Source: Chimonanthus salicifolius
Lineage: Eukaryota > Streptophyta > Magnoliopsida > Laurales > Calycanthaceae
Reading direction: 5' to 3'
NCBI GenBank assembly: GCA_013350335.1
Contig: CM023534.1
Coordinates: 9,205,542-9,269,541 of the forward strand
Length of the DNA stretch: 64,000 nucleotides
The notes beneath the pieces are model-generated. The model had not been told where the DNA came from and made no database searches. It worked only from the letters and a program-made list of their open reading frames with translations. This document shows, in pieces, positions 23,946 to 38,477 of the stretch. Within the stretch, counting starts at the first letter, position 1, and each line of letters begins with the position of its first letter. A program made the translations under genes and the position numbers.

Positions 23946-25494
23946 TGTGTTCAGTAATCACTTGAAACACATGCAAATGTCCTTGCACTTGAGCAAAACA
24001 CTAGTTTCTTGTTTTTAATAATTTTACCATAGGTACTTTATTAAAAGGATATACAAACCTTATTATAGGGGTCTATCTGCAAATTAACATAGGAGTTGTA
24101 ATCATAAAACTTATAATGGTCCGCCATCCAATCCCCCTGGGCCTTTTAAGTCCCAAACGTCGGTCATTCAATATAATAATGAGCCCAATCTTGGGCCCAT
24201 CTGCTCCCTCTAAGCCACTAGAATGGACTAGGCCCATTCCATTGTTCAACTAGGCCTAAAGTTTACATATTTCTTAACCCATTTATTCATGAGGCCCAAC
24301 AAAACAGGCTCAAATAGTGTCAAGTTGGGTCTAGCCATTTGATGCCGGCTCAGCCCATTCTCATTTTCCAGCACCACGGGACACAAGAGGTAAAAATATT
24401 TATCTATTGATTTTGTTTTGATTTAAAAAATATGACTCAATAGATCTCATTTAGATAGTTTGACAATCTTTATAATAATCGATCCAATTATCCAATTCTT
24501 TTGATCACATAGTAAATCGTATCCTCTGACTTGGCTTGATAAAGAACTTGAGCTTTTCAGAATAGTGGATGCTAGACCTGTCCTCACAATTGCTCTCAAA
24601 AATGGGCCTAGCTTGTCCAACCCAGCTCACTTGACTTATTACTTTCTTTTTAATTTATTTGATAAATAGATTTTTTTTAAAAAAAAAATCTAAAAAAACA
24701 CACATTTTTACATGTGAGCCTTTCAAAGAATTTTTTTGGTTGAAAATGCTCCATAGTCCATACCACTACATAAATATCTTACATGATGAAGTTGTCTTTT
24801 TGTGCTATGTAATCTAGTGAGAACGTGGTAACCACAACTTTTTAATCATCTTCTTCTTTACACTTGGATATGAGAATCATCTCTTAGATTTCCCTTTTTA
24901 TCTTGTTGCTTTTTAATCACGCAAAACCTCCACAGGATACTCTTTTATCTTAAGGGTACAGTTTAGTCCAAAGAGTTCTTACGTCTTTCTTCTTAAAATG
25001 GGATGTACAGCTACCTGAATATTTAAGTATACTTACCTATAATATGAAAGACTTTTAAAGCCATCCAACCCTCCTTCCCAAACCCAAGAAGGAAAAAAAA
25101 AAAAAAAAAACATTTCGATGCAAAAATCCCTTCTAGTAATTGCATCTAGAACCTGACTAGAAGCCAAGGTTCAAACATGGTCTGAGCCTTTGTAGTATAT
25201 AAGGACTTTAATATAATATCTAAAAATAACTTTCAATATATACATAAGGAGTATGTATAAATAAGTTAGTGGAAAAGTAGAAATCTAGATGAGAAGAAAG
25301 GTTTTTTTTAATAAATGAGATAAGACTATAATAATAATGACAATGAAAGCTAATAATAAATAATTAACAAAATAGTCCAACAGTTCACACCAACATTTCT
25401 CAGACGTTACTAGAAAGTGAAAAGAGCATGTATCCTTTTTTTAATATTTTTAAGTTAGGTGAAAAAGGGAATTTTTACTTATTTGCCTAAGCAA

Positions 25495-25625
25495 GTTGAA
25501 TAAGAGGAACTTCGATTCTTAGTCTACTCTAAAAGGTCACTTGTCGTAGAATTATTCGGTGTTAGTCAATAGAGAGGCTTGTATATACTCTGAAGATTAA
25601 TCAAGTGCTCTAAGAAATCTGAACA
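25495..25625 (+). repeat. Dispersed SINE-like repeat, type 3
   Basis: It shares GATTAATCAAGT(G/A)CTCTA and the preceding TATA-rich stretch with 34930-35065. An ACTTCGATTCTTAGTC stretch may be a worn B-box. The two copies support a dispersed family. Confidence 0.4.
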
Positions 25626-26434
25626 TCTTAATCATAAAAAAAAAGAAAAAAAGGGTAGATTAAAAGGATAAAATTAAAGTCAAGTCATAATTCTTTTTAA
25701 ATATAAATTATTATCATATTATAATAGGGCATCACACTACTCATACTTTCATATGGTTGATCACCATTATTATTTTCACCTAATCCAATTAACATCCAAA
25801 CAGAGCATGGGCTATCAGATATACTTGTCTCTTGGATGCTGGAAGACTTTGCAAGATCTTCATAATCATAAAACAATATATAAACCATTTAAAAAAAATA
25901 ATAGAAAAAAAAAATACTGAAAAATCAACAACCATTGCTTAGATGCCCAGACAAGAGCATGGACTTAGACCCAAGCATTAGACTTTAGTTGTGTGGCATC
26001 AGAATCACATTAAATTTGGTAGGCACTCAGCTTTAATGCAACCACAAAGGGCCTACTTGTCTTTCCAATTTCCAACTGACCATCAAAAGGAAATGGTATC
26101 TTTAAAGACTACAACATTTGAATATTAAAAAAATAATAAAATTAAAATTTGAAGAATTTTAAAAATACAATTAGATTGAATAATTAAAATGATTTTTAAT
26201 AACTCTATATCAAAATAAGGTCTTTTCAATGACACCCATAACTGAAAGTTAAAGTAGACTTTCCGTAAAAATCTGCATCATAAATAACTAGTGGTTACAT
26301 GTTTCCATGTAGGCCCTATTTTATTGATTTAATTAAGCATTTATAATTATTTAACTAGTTTGGAAAGATTGATTTATTTAAATTATTATTATAAATAATT
26401 GCCTGCATATTTTTTTAAGTAGAAATCGGTGTAT

Positions 26435-26785
26435 GAAGTGCGAAGAAAACTATGTCAACATTCTTAAGGTAGAATTCACTCCCAAAAGCTAGTCGAAGAA
26501 AACCATGTTAATATTCTTGAAGTAGAATTTACTTTCAAAAGCTCTACCCATTGACTTATTGAGAGTGAGTTCTACCTCAAAATTGTTAACATAGTTTCCC
26601 GCATATATCTCTACATGTAGCAATCTCACACTAGCGAGTGTGTTAAGTTGACAAAAAGTCCCATATCGACTAGACTGAAAAATCAATACTCTATACAATA
26701 CCTAGATACTCTCCTTTTAATAACTAGATTTTGAGAGTAAGTTCTACCTTAAAGAATGTTAATATGATTTTTCTTCAAAGTATTT
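26435..26785. repeat. Foldback repeat: two direct plus two inverted 45-bp units
   Basis: Units with the theme GAAGAAAAC(T/C)ATGT(C/T)AA and GTAGAATT(C/T)ACT occur at about 26441-26490 and 26493-26545. Their reverse complements (GAGTTCTACC...TTAACAT) follow at about 26565-26600 and 26733-26782. The centre contains GACAAAAAGTCCCATATCGA, a phrase typical of plant LTR ends, so it may be a rearranged small LTR element. Confidence 0.6.
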
Positions 26786-27042
26786 TTGTTAAAATTTATT
26801 TATTTATTTATAAAAATCCTTATATTTCTTCTAATTAAAATTGTATTGGACCAAGCAAAGCCTAAGATCATTTTTTTTACACCATTGATTCAATTATGGG
26901 AGGATAAAATCGAGAGATTACAAGTTGTAGATGGTAGACGAGAAGTAGACCACAAAAAAACATGAAGGAAGGGATGCAAAAAGACATGAAAGATATTGGG
27001 GTGATTGATTGCATTATTTATGATAGAGTCAAATGAAAAATT

Positions 27043-27118
27043 AAAATTCAAAAAGTCGACTTCATATAGATAAAAAATAGCCAAAATTCAAAAAGTCGAC
27101 TTCATATAGATAAAAAAT
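27043..27118. repeat. 40-bp tandem duplication
   Basis: Two near-identical copies of a unit containing AAAAAGTCGACTTCATATAG lie at 27043-27082 and 27083-27118 (second copy slightly shorter). They look recent because no substitution is seen in the shared part. Confidence 0.85.
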
Positions 27119-27763
27119 TTGGCTATGATAATATCAAAATAATTCAATTATAGAGGAAGAAAGCATATTTGTACTGGAGAATATGATGGGCAAATATATT
27201 TTTAGAATAGAGAGCATAAAATAGAATTATTCCATCTCTTTATATACACAGCATATGTCCACAAAAATAAAAGGTTCTACCAATTGCAAGTGGTTCTAAT
27301 TCTTTCATGCTGCACCTAGTGGTTATGTGGACCCAATCTAGGTCCACTATATGCTCGTATAATGTTGGGCTGGTGTGGATCAAATGTCACCCATGTCTTC
27401 CACAGTATAAGCCACTTGATATGTTAAACAATATGTAGCAAAGACTTAGACCTAGTCAAGGGGATTCAATAATGGTTAATGTGTATCAGATGCCACCATC
27501 CATTCTGATGGAGACTAGACCTGGTCTACCATGGTGTGCAAATGTGGTGTGGGATACCCTGCTACCCTCCCATGTTCATACCATGTGTTTGATATCCGAA
27601 GTTGGTAGCAGTTAAGAACAAAATATCAATTAATATTTAAAATTTCAATTGATATTTTATTAGATTATGTTATCTTTTGATAGATCAAATATAATAATGT
27701 AGTATCATTTATAATATGGATTTTGTATAGAACAAAATATTAATCAATATTTAAATTTATATG

Positions 27764-27908
27764 TGGAAAATCGTGGGATACCCAACGTAAAACTCCTACG
27801 GGTAAACCCACTACTCCGAAGGCACACCAAATTTAGGCCATAGGGGTTTGAACAGGCAACCTCCTGTTTTCTAAAGCGAGAGGCAACTAATTGAACTATA
27901 CCTATGTG
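27764..27908 (-). repeat. tRNA-derived SINE, family 1
   Basis: On the minus strand it reads TAGTTCAATTAGTTGCC (A-box region), TGTTCAAACCCCTATGGCC (B-box region) and then GTTTTACGTTGGGT. The same order and words are seen at 63280-63415 and, more diverged, at 40990-41112 and 55100-55225. Confidence 0.7.
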
Positions 27909-29916
27909 AGTAATCAATATTTATTTGCATTTAGACTTCAGAGCTCAATATTTTAGAATTAGAATAAAATATAATTCAAGAGGTGCCACATGCATATAAA
28001 ATTGTACTATTTTGTTATTTTTTATTATTAAAGTGACAAGTCAGAACTAAATGAAGTCACCACAGAGCTGCAAATGATATTCAATAAAAGAAGTTACTAT
28101 GTTTGTGAATATTAATAAGAGTGCAATTTCAGTAAAACATCAGATTTAAACAGTAGGTACTTGTTTATTATATTCTAGACATAATTTGTCATACTGGGCC
28201 ATGGTTATTGTGTGGCCCAAGTGCTAAACCATGGTCTACATTTCAAGGGTATGAAGCCAAGCCCTCCGACATTCCCATTTCTTCTCTCAAATTGAGAGAC
28301 CGGAGTGTACTGTATTATTGGCATGGACTGGGCTTTGGAGTTAAAATAAAAAGAATGGTTATAAATTTATAAAAATGTTCTTTTTTTTAAATATGGCACC
28401 AACAAAATCATCATGATGAGACTCATTGAATCATATTTTTTAAACTCTCAAAATCTCATTATTTTAAACAATTTTAAATTTGTAACCTTAAAAATATAAT
28501 TTGATCAAGATGATTTTGATAGACCACATGTCTAAAAAAAAATTCATTCCAATAGAGTCATTACTAATTCATGTTTAGATTCATATAATAATATTATGCA
28601 ACCCAAGATAACACCTTTTAAAAACTTAAAAAAAAAAATGCTGCAGGATGAATTAGTCAACCTTTTTATTACTGATTTATGACAAGATGCTGATTCCATC
28701 ACATGATTGAGATGAAGAAAGAAGATGGCATATGCCCCACACCACGTGATGATGTCTCTCATTTGTTTTATCCAATCTTGTATTAAACCTTAGATTAAGC
28801 ATTATTAACAACCACCGATCCAAATTATTATTAGCACTTTCAGGACTTTGGATGCTCGAATCATTTACGAGGAATCGATTTTTTTTTTTTCCCAGTCCTG
28901 TTAAACTGTTCGCAAACACTAATTTCCAAAGAAGGGAAAATATTTTCCGGTGGAACTTCAAACTGCAATTGGTCCATTTGAACGGCTATGGGAGTTGGAA
29001 CAGATTTTAAATTCGTTATATTCATTAGGTGAGAGTGAGACCAACCTGAACGCTTGAGATCCGAGGTCAATTAATAGTAGTTTAGTATATCTAAAATACA
29101 TAGGCTTTTATATGTTTAAAAAATTAGTCGATTTTATTTTGTAAAAATTTGAATGGAACTCAATGTAAGTTGGTTCATGACTTCATGTGCATCTTGATAA
29201 GATGGATCTAACTCATAAGATGACTATTTTATATCAAAAATAGTTTTTTATTTATTAAAGTAAAATAAATAGATTGAAAGAAAATAGACCACTATGATCT
29301 AATTAATTAAAGGTTAATAAAATACGCAAATGAATGACTCTTAGACTCAATGTCATTCGAAATAAGTAAGGATAAATTTGTTGGTTATTATTTTACCTAA
29401 ATATTTCTTAAATGGCTTCACAAGTCCACTTTAAGACTCCAAAACAAATGAAAACGAAATATGAAAGGTTAAAATGAGAGTACTTATCAATGATCCACAA
29501 CCCGCGAAACTTCCAGATACAATTTAAGAGCATTTTGAGACTCTACAACATTTTAAAAATTTTCTAATTTTCATAATTCTTAAGTTTCATAGATTTCTAT
29601 ACAATTTCACCTTTCTCTAGAATTTTACATAGACATCTTTTGTCTTCCATCAAAGTTCATATTTCTTTAGAAACTTATATATAACATTATATTACTTCCA
29701 CGTGGCTCGGCTCAAATGGGCCGTCTATAACTAACTAGGTAGAGTTATTTATGGGATGAATTTAAGTTGAGTTTTTCTCACACGAAGACAAGCCAACTGG
29801 CTACCCCATCTCCCAAATGGAGCTCCTTCGTAAAAATGTAGTGAGGAGTCATTCAGCTTATCAACTATATAAAAATTCAATATATACAATCTTGTTTATA
29901 AAAAATGTATAAGTAT

Positions 29917-29940
29917 ATATATATATATATATATATAATA
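29917..29940. repeat. Short TA microsatellite
   Basis: About 12 uninterrupted TA units in AT-rich spacer. Confidence 0.8.
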
Positions 29941-30692
29941 AATTTTCCTAAAAGTCCAAGCCTGGCAATTTATTAGAACGGGTTTAAAAATGAGCACAAG
30001 CCCAACCCATTAGTAAAACATATGTGTTCAAGTCCATTTGTTTATCACAAATTCAAATTCAGCTTAGATTAGGTTTAAACCTATATAAATACTTAATCAG
30101 TAGTAAAAACAAAAACAAAAATGATCAATAAGTGTACTCATCCATATCAAAAGTGATTTTATCTGATTTATAAGATTCCCCATTTCACTAGAACTCAAAA
30201 ACCATTTCCAAAGCATCTTTTGGAATCTTTCTCTCAAATCAGAGAATCTAAAGTTCAAATGGATTGAGTTTGAACCATATCCATATCAAGTCACTGTTCA
30301 AAAACTTATCGTAGTCGGCTGGTCAACTAAAAAAGATGACAAGTGGGAGGATTAGCCAACTCAAACAAGTTTGAATTGGACTCGGTCCATAGACTTCTCT
30401 CAATTAATTTTGGAACTGATAATGAGTTTTGAGTTCTTAAATGGTAGTATCTTCGATGAATTCTAAGTTTCACACTTTTATCAGCGAAAATTTGGATTGG
30501 CGACCTGCTTGGCCAATATAGACATATCAGCGAAATGTAATGTATCATATATAAAACATTAATATATATTTTTTAATATTTTTTATAGAAGATATAAGAT
30601 AAATTTAACTCATAAATATCACTATATCATTAACTTATCATATCATGTCTACATGGTTGATATTTTTTTTATGATTAAAAGTGTTCAAATCA

Positions 30693-30888
30693 GGGGTTAA
30701 AAAATCGTTATTGGCCGATACAATATATCGAATCGGCAGATATATCGGCTGATATTTTTCTCTCTTCTCCTCTGTTTTTTAAAAAAACAGCCGATATTGG
30801 CCGATATGATACGGCCGATATTGTAAATGTCTACCAATACGATATGATATCGGCCGATACGATATGTATCGACCAATATTTCAACCCT
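30693..30888. mobile_element. TATCGGCCGATA repeat, copy B, MITE-like
   Basis: A 196-bp segment with inverted ends: GGGGTTAAAAAATCG at the left and, reading inward from the right, GGGTTGAAATATTGGTCG. Inside are several TTGGCCGATA, ATCGGCTGATAT and ATCGGCCGATACGATATG words and a CTGTTTTTTAAAAAAACAG hairpin. No coding capacity and no clear target duplication were found. The ends resemble those of copies C and D. Confidence 0.6.
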
Positions 30889-33150
30889 TAGGTCAGACGT
30901 TCCATCCGATAATTCATCAAAATATATGAAAATCTCTCAATTTACATGTATCAAATAAAATTACGGCAAGTGGATTTCATGGGGCGAATTCCTCGGGTTA
31001 ATATTTAATCGATTATATTTTGATGAATAAATCAATGATAATGGGATATGCAACGTGGAGTTTCATCTACCATGACTCAGTGGCCTCCAAATGTCCATTT
31101 CAAACGTCAATGTCACACACCGAACTAAAACAAACAGTATTGTAAATAAGTTGCTGTTAACTTGTTACCATTGTTAAGAGTCTTGAAGAAACATCCAATC
31201 GACTTCATTCATACCTTCTTGTCTTGATGTTACGCTCTTTTTCTGCACATAGAAGGCAGATGGGACTTATCCATCCCATAATCATATGCTGCCAAATTGT
31301 GGTCCATACCATAAATAATTCCAAAAAAATTACTCGGGGTAAAAACTTGAGGCTGTTTTTTCTTTTTCTATTTTAAAATTAATTAAATAAAACATTATCG
31401 TTATTCAAAATCTTTATTCCATCTATTTAAATTAATTTTTTAAATTCTACTTTTTTACTTAATATTAATTATTGAAATTCTTATATTATAAAATATTCTT
31501 TAACACATGATGAGAATGAGTAAAATTGTATTGATTAAATTAAAAAGTGTTGTATTTTATTACTCTAATTACAAAATCTACTCTTATTTTTTGTAATAAT
31601 TAGAGACAACACCCAGTATCTCATGTGTCCAAAAAACCCTTTAATATTTAAAGAATAAAATAATAAGATATTTTTTGCAATAATATAAAAAAAACACAAG
31701 CTTACAAAGTTGCATTAAATTTGTAAAAATTATACAGATAGAAGATGGATAAAATTGTATTTTTATTAAGTTATTCTATCTCCATTTAATGGGTCAATAG
31801 AAAAATATAAGATTTATTAATTTAGAAAAATATAAGATTTATTAAAATTAAACTTTTAACAATCAAAATTGTAGAGAGCAAGTATGACTAAATGCATGTA
31901 AAACATCCACGACCACTTATCTAGTACGGTTTTTCACTCATTTTATTCAATTATATTAGTTCATTTATTTTTGATAAAGTGTCAAAAATATTTAATTTTG
32001 ACACTTAAAAAAAAAATGCTTATTCCAAGATGATCGAGATTAGGTTTTGATACTATGGGTTTAGTGCCTTCTTTAATAAAGGAGAGACCCTATAATCTTA
32101 TTTATAGAGATAATTGAATACAAATGAAGAAATTAAATAAAGAGGAAATCCCTATATAGAGCAATACAATATTTAAGTAAATCCTAAATATATTTTAATG
32201 TCTAAATATATCTTTAATACTAAATATGTCCTAATATCACTAGTTTTAGTTATTTAAACTCTTTAATTAATAAAAAAGGATATTTTACATATTTAATATA
32301 TGAAAAAGGATATTTTCATCTATGTCAATAATTAGCGTTCTAAACATTTTACTGCTGATTGTTTAATATTAATTCTAACTTTAATCCTCGTCGCTCTCTA
32401 ATTTGCCGGCGCATAACCCGTCCTCACATGCAATGCTGGGCCCGGTTGTGTATCACACCGTCACAAAATATATAAACTTTAGTAGTCAACGTCTCTGGAT
32501 TAAAAATAATAATAAACTAATAATGTTACTTCCAGTTTGGAAATTTGGGCCGGGTTGAGATGGACACATTTCTAGAGAATGAGAACAGACGACAAACAAA
32601 AAAAATACGGCCGACAAATTATTTTATTTTTCCAAGGCTTACTTAATGAATGATAAGGACTTTGTATAATATATATACCAAACGACTGACTTTTTTGTAA
32701 TAATACTAATTTAATTTATTAATTAATTAATAGTGATGCAATTACGAGAACTTTATCATACTTATCTTATCTTTAGTAAAGTTGCTAATCATCTAAACAA
32801 GCGTGCCGTTCTTGAAATTCATTAGAATTAAGAATTAAGAAAGGTTGCTTAATTAGGTTAGAATTTCATAATCAAATGATTTCATAGATAAGACAACCTA
32901 CCTTCAGATAACAATTTTATGGTTCTTGCATGTGGGCCCATGGATGAGTTATGATCATGTATGTGGGTCCCAGTAGCACCTCATAAGACTAGCAGTTTGG
33001 AGATGACATGTCCAATGGGACCATTCCTTTCTATTGCTGTTTAAGTAAGATTATTATAATAATATAACCTTAGCTAAGGTTGAGAAAATCAAAGCCTAGT
33101 GAGAGAATCCCATACGCTTCTGCTTCTCTTCTAGATATCTGTCCCTAAAC

Positions 33151-33158
33151 TATAAATA
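33151..33158 (+). promoter_or_regulatory. Orphan TATA box
   Basis: TATAAATA in the context ACTATAAATAGAGAGAGG, preceded by about 250 bp of less AT-rich sequence. No reading frame or recognisable RNA gene follows within 1 kb. It may be a dead promoter, a non-coding RNA promoter or chance. Confidence 0.25.
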
Positions 33159-33904
33159 GAGAGAGGCTTCTTAGATGTTGGTTGGAGTAATACTATTATT
33201 GAATTAGTAAGGTAGTTGTTATTTATTGAATTATTATGATTTATTTTTATGTTGATAAATGGAAAAGATAAAATTTATTTAAAAAGTAATTAAAATTATA
33301 AAAAAGAGTTTAAGATAGCATTTAACGAGTTCATTCTTGAATTAAAAATAATTATCATTCACTGTAAAATTTTAACTAATTTTACCCATTAAAATACCCC
33401 GCCCCTAATTGTTTTAGGTTGGGCTCATTAACTGATGGCGGCAGCCATTAACAGGATAAATATTTTTCATTTGGATATTTTTATCTATTTATTTTAATAT
33501 TACGTGTCTAAAGTTCTAAAAACTCGATGAATTAAAAGAAAATTTGTTAGAGGAAGGGAAATCAGAAAAATGTATGAAATTCTCTTAGGTATTTATTAAA
33601 TAAGAGAAAATTTAATTCTCACTTTTTTATTTATTTTCTATCTCACGTCAAAATGTGTTTCCCTCAAAGAGGAAGAGACATAGTAGCTTTTTTCTCCTTT
33701 CATTTCTATTTTTCTCTTTATAATTTTCTCTAATATCAAATAAAGTATAAAAAAGAGCATTCTTTACTTGAATGAATCTCCAATCTAAACAAATCTTTAA
33801 AAAATAGTTCTCTTTATCAAAAACAACCTTGTAGTTAGCACTCAACTCAACTAATATAGTGCCATTTTAAAGAATCTAAGATTTTCAAATGGTGCCGTTT
33901 TTTA

Positions 33905-34070
33905 TTGGGTGAGGTTGGTCCAGTGTATGAAAATTGGTGAGTTTTAAGATTAGACTAGAAGTCTTGTGTTTGACTGCTTCCAAACTTACTTAATACACGA
34001 GATTTGTAGGTAGTTTTGTATGTTCGTGGGATTAGTTTCACCTCCAATGTAAATGAAGATATCTATTTTA
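33905..34070 (+). repeat. Dispersed SINE-like repeat, type 2
   Basis: Begins GGTTGGTCCAGTGTATG and ends TAGTTTCACCTCCAATGTAA with AATGAAGATAT after it. The ending recurs at 35620-35750 (TAGTTTCACCGTCAATATGA). A GACTAGAAGTCTTGTGTTTGA stretch occupies the expected B-box place, but it is worn. Confidence 0.45.
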
Positions 34071-34929
34071 TATATATGCAAAATAATACGCTACACACAA
34101 TGTATGATTATTATTATTATACTTTTTTAATTTAGACCTAACTGCATGTATAAATATAAGATTTATGTTTTTTTTAGAAAAATATACTTAAACATGTAGA
34201 ACAATACGTTACACACTAGTATATAAGTATTTTATTTTAATTTTTAATTAGACCTATCTGCATGTATCAATTTAATGAAGCCTTATTGAATCATTATTAA
34301 AATTTCTAGAAAAAGAATTATTAAATTATACTCCCTCTGTATCAATTTAGTCCTCTTATATGGATTTTGAAATTGTCTCAAAATAGTTAGTCTTATTTAT
34401 ATTAGAATAACATAAAGTGTATCGAAAACAAATGAGATCATATTATATGTACTTTTTTAAAAAAATACAACAACTGGAACTAAATGAATATATTAAAATT
34501 TCTAGAAAAGAATATGAAAGTCAACCATCTAAACGATGTTTCGTACTATCCATCCTATTTACATCTTTTCGTTTGAATAAAAAAGTACCGCCAATTCAAT
34601 TTTTATTTATTTTTGGTTTTGGTCGTTTGAGACGTGTGAAGACATGCAAATACAGCAACTGGTAACTGTCCAATAAATTCTTCTCTTGACAGGTTTAAAG
34701 CATGGGCTAAGCCGAAAATTTTACCATGCCATTTTACTTGTCTTGAATAGTCAACTAGCATTACACAATGGCCGACCTGATAGGATGTATTAAAATAAAT
34801 AAATAAACTATTAAATTTAATCCCATAAAGTTATACATTCAACAAGCTAAAATGGAAGATTTAAATATTTTATGAAGTTCAAAAAAATTAGGCTAATAAT
34901 TTCTGAAGTTTATTGATTTGACGCTTAAG

Positions 34930-35065
34930 AATTTCAGAAATAAGGAAAGAAGTGACTTTCAACCTAAAAAGATTATTTCCTATAGTGTTATATTACTATT
35001 TGTGTGTGAATGAGAATATTTCTATATATTTCAAAGATTAATCAAGTACTCTACTGGATACCTTA
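34930..35065 (+). repeat. Dispersed SINE-like repeat, type 3, second copy
   Basis: Shares AAGATTAATCAAGTACTCTA and a preceding TATA-rich stretch with 25495-25625. Diverged and without a clear tRNA-like head. Confidence 0.35.
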
Positions 35066-35619
35066 GTCTTAAAAGAAAAGAGAATTAGACCAATGATTAT
35101 AGTAATATTTCATAAATAACCTTATATCATTCGTGAAAATATAATATATTTCACTCAATGTCGCATCACCACATCTTTGACAATTTGTAGATTGAACGGC
35201 GGATTAACATAACCTAGACATTGAAATAATCAATTTTAATTTTGAGCTTAGAAGTTGAAAAGTCGTATAAAAGGAAAATGTCATTCTAGATTTCCATTCT
35301 CATTTTGTCAACGCGGTGGATTTGCCACTTAAACACATGAAAAAGTCACTTTAATCTAGAACACAAGTACCGTTTTCAACAATTTCTTGTCTAGAAAAAT
35401 AAAATCTCAATGAATCTACACAATCTTGACTTCTTCTCGGATTCTCATTCGAAGTTTCTTCATAATAAATTTGTTAAACCACACACAAAGTATAACATAA
35501 AGATCCTTTGAAACTACCCATGTTTTTTTAATTTTTATAATAATATCAAAGTCTTCACGAAAGCCATCTCTAATGTAGAATATGGATACGACAATTGAAA
35601 AAAGAAGTAAACAAAAAAG

Positions 35620-35750
35620 TCATGAGGTTTGGTTAGTTAGAACTCTTGGATATATAATGTAGGCTCGAGTTCATCTCCTATCTTCGAAGTAATTTGATAC
35701 TTGATGTATCTATGAAAATAGTTTCACCGTCAATATGAAATGAAGATATA
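35620..35750 (+). repeat. Dispersed SINE-like repeat, type 2, second copy
   Basis: GGTTTGGTTAGTTAGAACTC is followed by a B-box-like GGCTCGAGTTCATC and by the type 2 ending TAGTTTCACCGTCAATATGA. The pair with 33905-34070 supports a family. Confidence 0.45.
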
Positions 35751-38477
35751 CATAATTAAAGAAATCTCTAGAAAAATCAAGAGTTATGCCTACGAATGAA
35801 ATAATTTTTACATGATCTATTTATATCTGCACATTTTTATATTCCATCTATTATTATTTCATGAAATACATCCATATATAGACCTATAGATTGCCTAGAT
35901 CTCAACTTATACGTGTTAAATCGAAATCTAACTACACCCTATCAAACCGATGAGTGAATCATTTATAGAACATAAACCAGTGGTTATTTTACAGATACAT
36001 TAACTACATATCATCCTAACTAAAACAGGTAATTAAATTTTAATTATTATCCTAATCTTATCAGTACATTAATAATACCAAGTTGAGATCTTGACTTATA
36101 TTTTCAAAATACCTTTACAATGATCATATCAAACCCAGCCTTGATATGCATCAATTAATACGTATGGACTAAGCCCCGATTAAAATGATCATATGCTAAT
36201 GATAATATTAGGAAAATTATGTAAGAAAATATAATATGGTGAATGAATATATAAATGAAAATGATACTTAAAATTGAAATAACTATTAATAAATTTAAGG
36301 ATAGAGTTACTTAAGTTTGTATAAAAGTATTTATGAGTTATATATGTACTAGAAAAGACATAAATCTCTAATTTCCAAATTGCATGTTCTCCACCATCGA
36401 ATTTACGAGGGAGTATTACAAGAAACCTAATATGAATCGTAACTAGTCTCCACGTCAACTTCCTGCGGTAACTCCCATATTGATTTGTAACTGACGTAAT
36501 GATTATATATTTTGATTTTGATTTTTGGAAAGTGACCGGAGCTGGAGAAGAATCTAGAAACTGCGGCCGGTGAACACACCTTTTCCCATTTTGTCAACAA
36601 TGAATGTCAATGTTATGGGCGCGAAAAGGATCGTAAATGAGATAGAGAAGGGAAGCAAGTGGCTGCATTTCCTTTTCTAATCCTCTTCTTTTTCTGTGTG
36701 AAACCTGACAGAGAAGAGGAAGAAGATCTGATCCAGAAGGACCAAATATGGATGTGGGTGTCGTCGCTCTGCTGCTCAGAGTCTTTGGACTAGTTTTCTC
36801 TTTTCAATTCCCTAGTGTGAAATCCTATGGACGGCTCGACGTTTGCGGTTAATCTACTAAATTTTGATAGTGATCGACCCAATTAATCTTATGTCCTTGA
36901 CTGAAATTGATCTCATCTGTCACTCCGACAATTCGTGGTGCTCCAAAGACTCCAATTCATCAGCATCGTTGATATTCAGTCTTTCATTTTTGAAAGAGAC
37001 TCAAATATTACTATTCTTTGGAGACATATTAGAGTTGACTTTCTCTAATTAACACCGCTAATTGTAGAATTTTATTTGTAATTGAGCGATTCGACTTTAT
37101 TCAACTTTGATCTTTCTCAAATGCAATTTAGTTACTTTAAAAAAAATAAAGTTCAAAACCTCAAAAATCTTAATGATCTATAATTCAAAAGGGTCGGAAC
37201 ACATAATAATTCATAAAAAAAAAAAATTAAACTTATTATGTTAGATTGGCATTTTTATAGAATGTGATTCTTAACTTTTTATTTTTATTTATGTTATATT
37301 TAGCATCTTAAGTTTTATAGGTAGTTACATATTAATATATTTTAATTTATTAATTAGTTGTTGATTGATTCATTCATTAATTAATATTGCATAGGACATA
37401 TCACAAGTTTAGCCGAGTTTGACTATAGTCAGCTCTTATTCTTAACCCAAACTTCACCTAATATGATTTGATTCACGAGTTGATATTTAAAACATTGATT
37501 ATTACAGATCTATTGTGGAAAACACAAGCCATTCAAGTCTATTACAGCTAAATATGTCTTCTAATTGAAATTTTGACATGCTACTTGCCAATTTTTTGAA
37601 TTTTTTTGTTGAATCAAATGAAAGATCTAGAATGGAAAAAAAAAATGATTTATATTTATATCTCAATTGAAATTTATTTAATCATCATTTACAAATCATC
37701 ATCAATTGCAGACATCCAATCTATGCTTCAAGAATTAGTTAGGTAAAACGCCAGAAAAATTCAGATGAAATACTTAGATATCTTGATCTTAAAGTGACTA
37801 TGGAGCAAAATGGGCAATGAATAAGGCCTCATTGAATTATCATTACCACATTGGAAGACATAACAATCATCTTATCCATTTAAAATACTAATCATTATAA
37901 TTTTTACTTTCTTACCATCGAAAGAAACTATTTTCTTACTAAAAAATGATTACATGTTTCTAGCAGCATTATGTTTTTTTGAGACGTCAAGACTGAAATG
38001 AGTGACCTCTCCTTTAAAAATAGTGGTTGGAACTACCAAGTACTAACCACCACCACCAAAGTCATTCTTCAATTTTAAAATGAGTGTTCTTAAATAACAA
38101 CTGACATAGTCATTGTTCAACTTAAAAATAAGTAATCTGAAATGGTGATGATGTCTATATGATGTCTGATTTCCATGTTAGAACCTTGAGTTGGATCAAA
38201 ATGGAACAATTCAAACTCAGCCTCATTAATTAGTTAGAAACTTCATTTTTAATATATGTTTATATTTTTCATAATTAATCAAATGATGAAACTGAATGCA
38301 ACAATAATAAGCCTAAGCCTTGGCTAGATCTCTATTTCAAAAGTAATGCCATAAGTCACTTATATCGATCATTAGATAAATCTCACCTAAAAATTGTATT
38401 CTTGTATGAATATTTTCTAGATTCGATTGCCTTAAATATCAATCCCTTAATTTACGATTAGCTTATTTGTCATTATA

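Noticed and set aside
32030..32240. Possible solo LTR: minus-strand GTATCAAAACCTAATC resembles a primer-binding site next to an LTR end
   Set aside because: No paired LTR, no clear TG...CA ends and no target duplication could be established by eye.
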